Positions 1 to 5,136 of a DNA stretch of 5,136 nt are shown piece by piece; position 1 is the stretch's first letter; the number at the start of each line of letters is the position of its first letter. Both the position numbers and the translations under genes were made by a program. The stretch comes from an uncultured Lachnospiraceae bacterium. Its GTDB lineage: Bacteria; Bacillota; Clostridia; Lachnospirales; Lachnospiraceae. The notes beneath the pieces were generated by a model, which saw only the letters and a program-made list of their open reading frames with translations, ran no database searches and was not told the origin of the DNA. The stretch covers positions 1-5,136 of the forward strand of contig CADCOU010000100.1 of NCBI GenBank assembly GCA_902803155.1. Direction: 5' to 3'.

Positions 1-2058
1 ATAGCTGAGACAGAAGAGGCGGCGGAAGAGGCCAAAGCCCTGATCAAGGTGGAATATGAGCCGCTTGATGCCGTGTTTACCGTGGAAGAGGCTATGGCGG
101 AAGGTGCTCCGAGAGTTCACAACGGCGTAGTGGAATACCGTGCAGGCGCACCTGCAGACATTGACGAATACAACAGTGACGCAGGCGACTGGCGTGACGG
201 CAAGGTGGTCTACCAGTTCCCGCTGGGAGCTGACATCCATCACAACGTGGCGGCCAGCAACCGCGGCGGCATCGGCGATGTGGAGAAGGCATTCGCTGAA
301 GCGGATGCGGTCGTGGAGCGGACCTACCAGACGAGCCAGATCCAGCATACGCCGCTGGAGCCGCATGTGTGCTTTGCCCGCATGGAAGGCGGAAGACTCG
401 CGGTATATGCTTCCACACAGGTTCCGTACCATGTGAGAAGGATCGTCGGCTGGGTTACCGGCCTACCGGAAAATAAGATCCATGTCATCAAGACCAGGGT
501 AGGCGGCGGCTACGGCTCCAAACAGGATATCCTGGTGGAAGACGTGACAGGCTATGCGGCATTTATCACCGGACGCCCGGTCTACTACAGGAACACCCGT
601 GAGGAAGAGTTCATCGCGAACTCGACCAGGCATCCCATGAGAGCGCGCGTTAAGATGTCCGGTATGAAGGACGGAACCATCACCGGTATCTTCATGGAGG
701 TACGTGCGAACACCGGACCTTACGGCAACCACTGCCTGACAGTACCGATGAACAGCTGTTCCAAAACGCTTCCGCTGTTCAAGTGCGCGAACATGGCCTA
801 CGACCTGAAGGTCCTCTACACGAACTCACCGCCTGCAGGCGCATATCAGGGCTACGGCACCCCCAAGGGAACCTTCGGCATCATGATGTGTATGGCGGAA
901 CTTGCCGAGAAGCTCGGATGCGATTACAAGGACATGGTCCTCAAGAATCATGTCGAGACCGGATATATGCTCGACATCCTGAAAGGCCTCGGAGAAGGCC
1001 GCGAGGGCAATGTCGTTCCGGTCGGATCCTGCGGCCTGAGGGATGCGGTCCTGCAGGGCTGCGACATGATCAAATGGGGCGTGAAGGAGACAAGCGACGA
1101 TCCTGACGTGAAGATCGGCAAAGGCTTTGCCATGATCATGCAGGGCTCCGGACTTCCGGGACTGGATCATTCGGAAGCGATCGCGAAGATGGAGACGGAC
1201 GGAACCGTCATCCTGAACAGCGGCTGTGCCGACATCGGAACCGGTCTTGACACCATCTGTGCGAAGGTGGTCAGTGAGATCATGTGCATGCCCATGGAAC
1301 ATGTAACGGTCCTGTCCGGCGATACGGATGCGGCTGCGTTCGATACAGGCTCCTATGCATCCTCCGGCACATTCTTCTCAGGAAACGCGGCTGTGGTTGC
1401 TTCGAGAGGCCTGAAGGAGGAAGTCCTGAAAGAAGCAGCGCTTCAGCTGGAAGAAGAGAAGGAAGACCTGGAAATCAGATATCCCGGCGAAGTGTATTCA
1501 AAGAAGACAGGAAAGGTCCTCACCTATGCGGAACTGTCCCACAGGGCCTGCCAGGGCGACGGACGCGGCATGATGGTCTACCACGGGAACTTCGTCACCA
1601 CGGCATCCTCCGTGCCGTATGGCGCGCATTTTGCGCAGGTAGCGGTCAATACCAGGACAGGTGAGATCAAGGTGCAGAAGTTCTACGCGCTGCAGGATGC
1701 AGGCACGCCGATCAATCCGGAACTGGCACTCTGCCAGATGTACGGAGCCGCCCTCAAATCCATCGGACATACCCTCTATGAAGGCATGATCCTGGATAAG
1801 GACGGAAAGTGCATCAACGCCAACATGACGGACTACGGCGTACCGATGATCTACGAGCAGCCGGATGACTTCAAGTCAGTCCTCATCGACGTAGACGATC
1901 CGGATGGACCGTTCGGCGCGAAATCCATCTCCGAGATCGCCTGCAACGGCGCTGCGCCGGCCATCGGCATTGCCATCCACGACGCCGTCGGTGTCTGGAT
2001 TGAAGACTGGCCGATGACGCCGGAGAAGATCCTTAGGAAACTCGGAAAGATCGTGTAA
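1..2058 (+). CDS. Molybdenum hydroxylase large subunit (XDH/aldehyde oxidase family), 5' partial
   Basis: This is the molybdopterin-binding catalytic subunit of a xanthine dehydrogenase/aldehyde oxidase-type enzyme, which hydroxylates an N-heterocycle or aldehyde with water and passes electrons to separate Fe-S and FAD subunits. The frame is open from base 1, and the GTG at 49 is internal: the 16 residues before it match the end of the family's a/b-hammerhead domain. About 685 residues are visible, so roughly 80 are probably missing from a usual ~760. Numbering from the first visible codon, landmarks are QHTPLEPH (115-122), the cofactor-contacting loop GGGYGSK (168-174), PPAGAYQGYG around Gln283, SYASSGTFFSGNA, and AKSISEIA with the presumed catalytic base Glu645. 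Gln283 replaces the Arg of the common FRGFG motif, so the substrate may not be xanthine. No partner subunit follows, so they should lie upstream. The family call is firm; the substrate is unknown. Confidence 0.93.
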   Translation: MAETEEAAEEAKALIKVEYEPLDAVFTVEEAMAEGAPRVHNGVVEYRAGAPADIDEYNSDAGDWRDGKVVYQFPLGADIHHNVAASNRGGIGDVEKAFAEADAVVERTYQTSQIQHTPLEPHVCFARMEGGRLAVYASTQVPYHVRRIVGWVTGLPENKIHVIKTRVGGGYGSKQDILVEDVTGYAAFITGRPVYYRNTREEEFIANSTRHPMRARVKMSGMKDGTITGIFMEVRANTGPYGNHCLTVPMNSCSKTLPLFKCANMAYDLKVLYTNSPPAGAYQGYGTPKGTFGIMMCMAELAEKLGCDYKDMVLKNHVETGYMLDILKGLGEGREGNVVPVGSCGLRDAVLQGCDMIKWGVKETSDDPDVKIGKGFAMIMQGSGLPGLDHSEAIAKMETDGTVILNSGCADIGTGLDTICAKVVSEIMCMPMEHVTVLSGDTDAAAFDTGSYASSGTFFSGNAAVVASRGLKEEVLKEAALQLEEEKEDLEIRYPGEVYSKKTGKVLTYAELSHRACQGDGRGMMVYHGNFVTTASSVPYGAHFAQVAVNTRTGEIKVQKFYALQDAGTPINPELALCQMYGAALKSIGHTLYEGMILDKDGKCINANMTDYGVPMIYEQPDDFKSVLIDVDDPDGPFGAKSISEIACNGAAPAIGIAIHDAVGVWIEDWPMTPEKILRKLGKIV

Positions 2059-2090
2059 TTCCGGAAGAAAACGTAATACAGTATCATTAT

Positions 2091-2131
2091 CTGCATCCGC
2101 ATTCATAGGTGAAAGCCTGGAGCGGATGCAG
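2091..2131 (+). terminator. Terminator-like hairpin after the molybdenum hydroxylase gene
   Basis: A perfect 10-bp inverted repeat, CTGCATCCGC (2091-2100) and GCGGATGCAG (2122-2131), begins 33 bases after the hydroxylase stop. It is followed by the T-rich GTTCTTTATA. The 21-base loop is long and the T tract is interrupted, so this is an imperfect intrinsic terminator. It could instead be a protein-binding site, because its CTGCATC/GATGCAG core recurs in the inverted repeat at 2184-2221. Confidence 0.4.
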
Positions 2132-2154
2132 TTCTTTATATAGCATCCCTGCCC

Positions 2155-2183
2155 TTGTAGAGAATCCAGGTAGATGATATAAT
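2155..2183 (+). promoter_or_regulatory. Promoter for the Fic gene
   Basis: A consensus -10 hexamer TATAAT (2178-2183) lies 17 bp after TTGTAG (2155-2160), which keeps the TTG of a housekeeping -35 box. Transcription would start near 2190, inside the left arm of the adjacent inverted repeat, leaving a leader of about 50 bases before the Fic start codon at 2240. The -10 match and the spacing are seen directly; use of the promoter is inferred. Confidence 0.65.
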
Positions 2184-2221
2184 TTTACTGCATCATTATC
2201 AGGTAAAAATGATGCAGTAAA
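2184..2221. repeat. 14-bp perfect inverted repeat, candidate operator of the Fic gene
   Basis: TTTACTGCATCATT (2184-2197) and its exact reverse complement (2208-2221) flank a 10-base spacer. The repeat abuts the TATAAT box and covers the predicted transcription start, the usual place for a repressor site. As RNA it would form a hairpin at the very 5' end of the message, ending just before the GAGG ribosome binding site (2228-2231). There is no T run after it, so a terminator is unlikely. A dimeric DNA-binding regulator, possibly the Fic protein through its own winged helix, is the simplest reading, but that is inference. Confidence 0.6.
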
Positions 2222-2239
2222 TATATTGAGGTTGAGATA

Positions 2240-3280
2240 ATGCATGTGTTTGATTACAGGTTTCTTTCAGAGAGTCTCCCCGCTGAGCTGCTTGATATTA
2301 CAGGAATTATCTATGATCTTCGGGGAAAAGGAGAATTGAGAAAGATCAACAATCAGAAAGTGTTTCAGGAAATGAGGCAGATTGCCATGATCGACTCTGT
2401 TCAGAGCAGTAATGCGATCGAGGGAATCGCAACAACAGCTGAACGAATGAAAATGATCATTGATCAGCGTTTTGATCCGTATACGCACGAGGAAAAAGAG
2501 ATCCTTGGATACCGGAATGTCCTTGATGAGATATACAGCGGATATGAGGATATGGAAGTGTCCTCTGATTTGCTGAAGCATTTTCACTATCTTATGCTTC
2601 AGTCTGTTTCTTCTGACGCAGGAAACTATAAAACACAAAATAACTGGATCCAGGAGAGAGATGAACAGGGAAGGATCAGGGTGCGTTTTGTTCCTGTCGA
2701 TGCAAAAACTACAATGGAAGCAATGACGCAGATGATCATGGCATATCGCGAGGCAAGACAGGACAGCGGAATCAACGGACTCCTTCTTACGGCCTGCACG
2801 ATTGTCGACTTTCTATGCATCCATCCGTTCAGAGACGGGAACGGAAGAGTGTCCAGACTTCTCACATCATTACTATTACTTCAGCATGGTTTTGATATAG
2901 GAAGATATATCTCGATAGATAAGAAGATAAATGAATATCGGATAAATTATTACCAGGCGCTGGAAGAGAGTTCGGATGGATGGTATGAGAATAGGAATAC
3001 TTATATACCCTTCATCACGTTTTTTCTGCAGATTCTTTACAGCTGTTACAAGGATCTTGACAGAAGATTCATTCAAAATACAGTGACAAAACAAAGTAAA
3101 TCAAAACAGGTGGAGAATACACTTCTGGAATGCTTCGTTCCCATATCCAAACAGGAACTGTGTGACAGATACCCGGAGGTCAGTGTCACGACAGTTGAGA
3201 GAGTCCTTGGGAAACTGGTTCGTGAAGGGAAAATAGAAAAGATCGGAACATATCGAAACGCACGGTACAGAAGACTGTGA
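2240..3280 (+). CDS. Fic family AMP-transferase, class II, with C-terminal winged helix
   Basis: Fic enzymes transfer AMP from ATP to hydroxyl side chains of target proteins. The complete motif HPFRDGNGR spans residues 195-203, with catalytic His195 and the phosphate-binding Asp199-Asn201-Arg203 set. Residues 57-62 (SNAIEG) fit the S/TxxxE(G/N) inhibitory-helix motif, with Glu61 the presumed blocking residue, so this is a class II Fic that should be self-inhibited and needs no separate antitoxin. Residues about 132-155 (YKTQNNWIQ to VRFVPV) are the usual flap that docks the target. Residues about 285-346 look like a winged helix (KQELCDRYPEVSVTTVERVLGKL), a common tail in this group. The 346-residue length is normal and all motifs are intact. 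GAGG lies 8 bases before the ATG. The gene has its own promoter and an adjacent inverted repeat. The target is unknown. Confidence 0.93.
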   Translation: MHVFDYRFLSESLPAELLDITGIIYDLRGKGELRKINNQKVFQEMRQIAMIDSVQSSNAIEGIATTAERMKMIIDQRFDPYTHEEKEILGYRNVLDEIYSGYEDMEVSSDLLKHFHYLMLQSVSSDAGNYKTQNNWIQERDEQGRIRVRFVPVDAKTTMEAMTQMIMAYREARQDSGINGLLLTACTIVDFLCIHPFRDGNGRVSRLLTSLLLLQHGFDIGRYISIDKKINEYRINYYQALEESSDGWYENRNTYIPFITFFLQILYSCYKDLDRRFIQNTVTKQSKSKQVENTLLECFVPISKQELCDRYPEVSVTTVERVLGKLVREGKIEKIGTYRNARYRRL

Positions 3281-3319
3281 TGGGGCATGTCAGAACTGAT
3301 TATGCATTATGCAGCACGG

Positions 3320-3350
3320 TCAGACTATGGATGTCCATTGACTGATTTTT
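3320..3350 (+). terminator. Probable intrinsic terminator of the Fic gene
   Basis: TCAGACTATGG (3320-3330) can pair with CCATTGACTGA (3335-3345) around a 4-base loop, with two internal mismatches. A run of five T follows at 3346-3350. It begins 40 bases after the Fic stop codon. Most of it lies inside the last codons of the convergent HAD gene, so it also encodes the HAD C-terminus. The stem is AT-rich and imperfect, so efficiency may be modest. Confidence 0.45.
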
Positions 3351-3813
3351 CCCTGTCGCGGATCTTCCGTGCAGCTTCCAGCACCTTCTCCACCCAGTGA
3401 TCGTCGGGCTCACATACCTTCAGCGTCTTGAAACCGTATGTACGGCCATACTGATGGATGACATCTTCATCATCGACATGCAGTGAGATCCGGTAATGGG
3501 ACGGAACCTTCTGCGGAAGGATGTATGAGGCGTTTCTCTGTACTTCCTTCAGGTGCCGGGGACTGTTTACGATCTGATCGAATCGTATCCCATAGTTGCG
3601 GAACAGAGAGCGGATATACATCTCTGAGCGAAATGAAGAGGTATAAACCCACACCTCGAAGCCTTCCTCCTGAAGGGAATGGATCAGGCGGATCGTCCCC
3701 TTGCGGAGACGTTCCGGAAAGATCCGGTTCAGCGGGAAGCGGAGAGGGGCTTCTGTTTCAAATGTATTCGGATCGACGAACAGGACCTCATCCAGATCAA
3801 AGGAAATGCGCAT
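3325..3813 (-). CDS. Small HAD-superfamily hydrolase-like protein
   Basis: This 162-residue cytosolic protein has the HAD phosphatase signature. Motif I is FDLDEVL (5-11), with nucleophile Asp6 and acid/base Asp8. Motif II is the Thr in VWVYTSS (Thr58). Motif IV is the acidic LHVDDEDV (112-119), with Asp114 and Asp115 for Mg2+. The motif III lysine is not certain; Lys89 and Lys102 are candidates. There is too little sequence between motifs for a large cap, so it is a minimal HAD fold that may act on an exposed phosphate, for example on a nucleotide or protein. The start is well fixed: an in-frame TAA lies three codons before the ATG. The ribosome binding site is weak, and a short GGGTAACCC hairpin sits on it. 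It follows the gene at 3872-4294 by 57 bases with no clear promoter between, so co-transcription is likely. Substrate unknown. Confidence 0.82.
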   Translation of the reverse strand: MRISFDLDEVLFVDPNTFETEAPLRFPLNRIFPERLRKGTIRLIHSLQEEGFEVWVYTSSFRSEMYIRSLFRNYGIRFDQIVNSPRHLKEVQRNASYILPQKVPSHYRISLHVDDEDVIHQYGRTYGFKTLKVCEPDDHWVEKVLEAARKIRDREKSVNGHP

Positions 3814-3871
3814 ATCGGGTTACCCACAGTATTAAAAGCAAAAAGCAATGTAAGCAGCATAAACAGAATAT

Positions 3872-4294
3872 TCAGTAATCCGGATATGTTTCCGGGTAGG
3901 GTTCGATGCCAAACAGGAAGCGGACTTCCTTTTCGAGCTTCTCCTTTGGAAGTTCTGCAGAAAAGCCCCCGACATTGTCCTGGATACCGACCTTCGCAAA
4001 TTCGGCTTTATCTGTCGCAGTTATCACGATCACAGGATGATCTTCAAACATACAATACTCAGCCCGGTAATATACCCCGTCGCGGATATAGCATGACCGG
4101 AGTCCCTGTTTTTTCAGAGAATCATTAATGGCACTGTCAGCCGGAACGGCGCCATATTTCTCAAACATATTCTCGATATATCCAGGCACTTCATCAGACG
4201 GATCAGGTGTATGTCCGGTATCATCCGGTCCAGTAAAAGCACCGGCATGATCCTGACCAAAGGCAGAAAGATTTTCAGAAATAATGTCTGTCAT
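3872..4294 (-). CDS. Hypothetical 140-residue protein
   Basis: I do not recognise a family. Residues 1-38 are rich in Asp, Gly, Pro and Thr and are probably disordered. Residues about 39-140 look like a compact alpha/beta domain: a helix (YIENMFEKYG), strands (LRSCYIRDGVYYRAEYCMF and PVIVITAT), then a charged helix (KEKLEKEVRFLFG) and a tyrosine/proline-rich tail. There is no signal peptide or membrane segment, so it should be cytosolic. The coding call rests on a good ribosome binding site (GAGG 5 bases before ATG), a strong upstream promoter at 4342-4370, and plausible protein composition, while the opposite strand gives low-complexity shadow frames. It lies just upstream of the HAD gene on the same strand, which suggests a shared transcript, but nothing shows that the two proteins cooperate. 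Confidence 0.72.
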   Translation of the reverse strand: MTDIISENLSAFGQDHAGAFTGPDDTGHTPDPSDEVPGYIENMFEKYGAVPADSAINDSLKKQGLRSCYIRDGVYYRAEYCMFEDHPVIVITATDKAEFAKVGIQDNVGGFSAELPKEKLEKEVRFLFGIEPYPETYPDY

Positions 4295-4407
4295 AGTGTC
4301 CTCAAAGCATAGCTATTTATGAAATACAGGGTTCCTCCTGAAGTATAACGCTCTTTCAGCTTCATGTCACGAACGAGGTATCTTCCCATATCCTGCAATG
4401 TATTCAC
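4291..4407 (-). CDS. Doubtful small ORF overlapping the next start codon (38 aa)
   Basis: A frame open from 4482 down to a TGA at 4291-4293 ends inside the ATG of the 140-residue gene (an ATGA overlap, typical of coupled genes). Possible starts are GTG at 4407 (38 residues) or ATG at 4389 (32 residues). The peptide is basic in its middle (RDMKLKERY) and ends YFINSYALRTL. Against it: no ribosome binding site is properly spaced from either start, and the best promoter for the downstream gene (4342-4370) lies inside it. It could be the remnant 3' end of a lost gene. Confidence 0.2.
   Translation of the reverse strand: MNTLQDMGRYLVRDMKLKERYTSGGTLYFINSYALRTL
4342..4370 (-). promoter_or_regulatory. 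Promoter for the leftward pair of genes
   Basis: Read on the minus strand, GTGACA (4370-4365; five of six to TTGACA) and TATACT (4347-4342; five of six to TATAAT) are separated by exactly 17 bp. Transcription would start near 4335 and give a leader of about 40 bases to the ATG at 4294. This is the best-matching promoter in the intergenic region. Its use is inferred. Confidence 0.6.
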
Positions 4408-4431
4408 CTTCCCGATAATCTGTGATAGTAT
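4403..4431 (+). promoter_or_regulatory. Candidate promoter for the ParB-like/GH3 operon
   Basis: TTCACC (4403-4408) and TAGTAT (4426-4431) are spaced by 17 bp, each with four of six consensus bases. A TG dinucleotide one base before the -10 gives an extended -10 element. The start point would be near 4438, about 50 bases before the ATG at 4487. It is back to back with the leftward promoter, with 32 bp between their -35 boxes. Confidence 0.4.
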
Positions 4432-4486
4432 TGAAAAATGAGAAACATCCGTTACATGGGAATCAGTTATCAGTGGAGTCGGTCAT

Positions 4487-4852
4487 ATGGCTATGATGTA
4501 TAAATCCCTGGATGAACAGATGCGTGAAAAACTCAGGGAACTACCGGATAAACCGGAACCTGTGCGGTCCGGAAAACTGGAGAGAATGTTTATGAAAAAG
4601 ATCGATCCGGATAAACTGTATCCGAATCCGGATGATGAGTTTTCGGACCCAAAGATCGGTCCGAATGCTTCGATCATAGAGAACTATTCGAAGATCGCAA
4701 AAAAGAACTATGCGCTGGGGTTTGACGTATACGATGAAGAGATCATAGTGACTAAACTGAAAAGCGGGCAGATCATGATCCTGAACGGGCATCATCGCTG
4801 GGCAGGTGCTCTCAGGGCCATGGTTCCGAAGGTGAGGGTGAGTTTGTCATGA
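4487..4852 (+). CDS. Short ParB/sulfiredoxin-fold protein
   Basis: Residues about 38-120 match the ParB N-terminal/sulfiredoxin-like fold: KIDPDKLYPNPDDEF, then a helix (IIENYSKIAKKNY), then IIVTKLKSGQIMILNGHHRW with the nucleotide-binding-type motif NGHHR at 100-104. Chromosome-partition ParB proteins carry GERR here and sulfiredoxins GCHR with a catalytic Cys, so this is neither. The first ~35 residues are charged and probably helical. At 121 residues it stops just as the last strand (KVRVSLS) forms, with no DNA-binding or dimer domain, so a role in plasmid partition is unlikely. GGAG lies 8 bases before the ATG; a second and third Met (residues 3 and 4) are alternatives with worse spacing. 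The fold includes DNA-binding CTPases, nucleases and the free-serine kinase SerK; the role here is unknown. It overlaps the following gene by 4 bp. Confidence 0.82.
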   Translation: MAMMYKSLDEQMREKLRELPDKPEPVRSGKLERMFMKKIDPDKLYPNPDDEFSDPKIGPNASIIENYSKIAKKNYALGFDVYDEEIIVTKLKSGQIMILNGHHRWAGALRAMVPKVRVSLS

Positions 4853-5136
4853 TGGGTAAAAGCAGGATAGCAGGAAAACTGAGAAATCTGTTTCAACCGG
4901 ACAAGACAGGGATACTGGTTGCACAGGGCAGGAAGACAGTGCGGCAGTTAGACAAGGACAGCAGTGAGGCTGTCATACTGCAGTACCGTTTTCTGGCGGA
5001 ACTGCTTAAGGAAAACAAAGATACGGAGTACGGGAAGAAATATGGTTTCGGGCAGATCCATACGGCTGAAGAATACATGTCCATGGTTCCGTTCACGACA
5101 TATGATAACTATGAGCCTTATATCAGCCGTATGATG
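4849..5136 (+). CDS. GH3-type acyl-acid amido synthetase, 3' partial
   Basis: The frame is open from ATG 4849 to the window edge (96 codons, no stop). The N-terminal part reads like the GH3 family: RFLAELLKENKDTEYGKKYGF (about residues 46-66), then AEEYMSMVPFTTYDNYEPYISRM (73-95), equivalent to the family's start of the adenylate-forming domain. GH3 enzymes activate a carboxylic acid with ATP and join it to an amino acid; plant members act on auxin and jasmonate, while most bacterial ones are uncharacterised. Full-length members are usually 500-600 residues, so over 80 percent lies beyond the window and the ATP site cannot be checked. ATG 4849 overlaps the stop of the ParB-like gene (ATGA), with GGTGAG 6 bases before it. 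A second ATG at 4852 is possible but worse spaced. Translation coupled to the upstream gene is likely. Confidence 0.78.
   Translation, partial: MMGKSRIAGKLRNLFQPDKTGILVAQGRKTVRQLDKDSSEAVILQYRFLAELLKENKDTEYGKKYGFGQIHTAEEYMSMVPFTTYDNYEPYISRMM

Noticed and set aside
826..1302. Long minus-strand frame inside the hydroxylase gene
   Set aside because: It lies antisense to a strongly supported gene, has no recognisable motifs and is a by-product of high GC codon use.
49..2058. GTG at 49 as the true start of the hydroxylase
   Set aside because: The 16 codons before it are open and encode residues (AETEEAAEEAKALIKVEYE) typical of the interior of the family, so the gene starts before the window.
2240..3280. 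Fic gene as half of a toxin-antitoxin pair
   Set aside because: The inhibitory motif S57-xxx-E61-G62 is inside the same protein and no small antitoxin gene is next to it, so class II self-inhibition explains it better.
3303..3313. Palindrome TGCATTATGCA between the convergent genes as a terminator for the HAD gene
   Set aside because: The arms are only 5 bp, the loop is a single base and no T run follows on the minus strand.
3814..3871. Separate promoter for the HAD gene in the gap after the upstream gene
   Set aside because: TTACAT and TAATAC occur on the minus strand but only 13 bp apart, too short for a working -35/-10 pair.
3483..4128. Plus-strand frames opposite the HAD and hypothetical genes
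   Set aside because: They span two leftward genes, have low-complexity Ser/Arg/Gly-rich products, and conflict with the clear HAD motifs on the other strand.
4487..4852. Chromosome or plasmid partition gene parB
   Set aside because: The GERR motif, the helix-turn-helix and the dimer domain are absent, and no parA or parS-like repeats are nearby.

Overview
The window looks like part of a low-to-mid GC, anaerobic Bacillota genome (gut Clostridia or Erysipelotrichia type). This is inferred from protein style and from the -35/-10 and GAGG-type ribosome binding sites, not from any marker gene. The window holds six supportable protein genes, two of them cut by the window edges, plus one doubtful small ORF. 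No tRNA, rRNA, CRISPR array, IS element or attachment site was seen.

Layout. (1) 1-2058, + strand: the last ~685 residues of a large molybdenum hydroxylase subunit (xanthine dehydrogenase / aldehyde oxidase family). It has an unusual Gln where many family members carry the substrate-contacting Arg. (2) 2059-2239: an intergenic region with two long inverted repeats. The first may end the hydroxylase transcript. The second sits directly after a good promoter and looks like an operator. (3) 2240-3280, + strand: a Fic-domain AMP-transferase with an N-terminal self-inhibitory motif and a C-terminal winged helix. (4) 3325-3813 and 3872-4294, - strand: a small HAD-fold phosphatase-like protein preceded by an unrecognised 140-residue protein, probably one transcription unit. 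It converges on the Fic gene, and the likely fic terminator overlaps the 3' end of the HAD gene. (5) 4295-4486: a divergent promoter region. (6) 4487-4852 and 4849-5136, + strand: a short ParB/sulfiredoxin-fold protein whose stop codon overlaps by 4 bp the start of a GH3-type acyl-acid amido synthetase gene. The GH3 gene runs off the window and has no stop here.

Working together. The hydroxylase is the end of a metabolic operon whose other subunits would lie upstream. The Fic gene appears to be a solitary, self-inhibited and possibly self-regulated enzyme. The most promising pair is the ParB-like/GH3 operon: the overlap implies coupled translation, and both folds use nucleotides, so a small-molecule pathway is a possible but unproven reading. 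The hydroxylase gene is visibly GC-richer than the Fic gene next to it, so the right part of the window may be accessory DNA.
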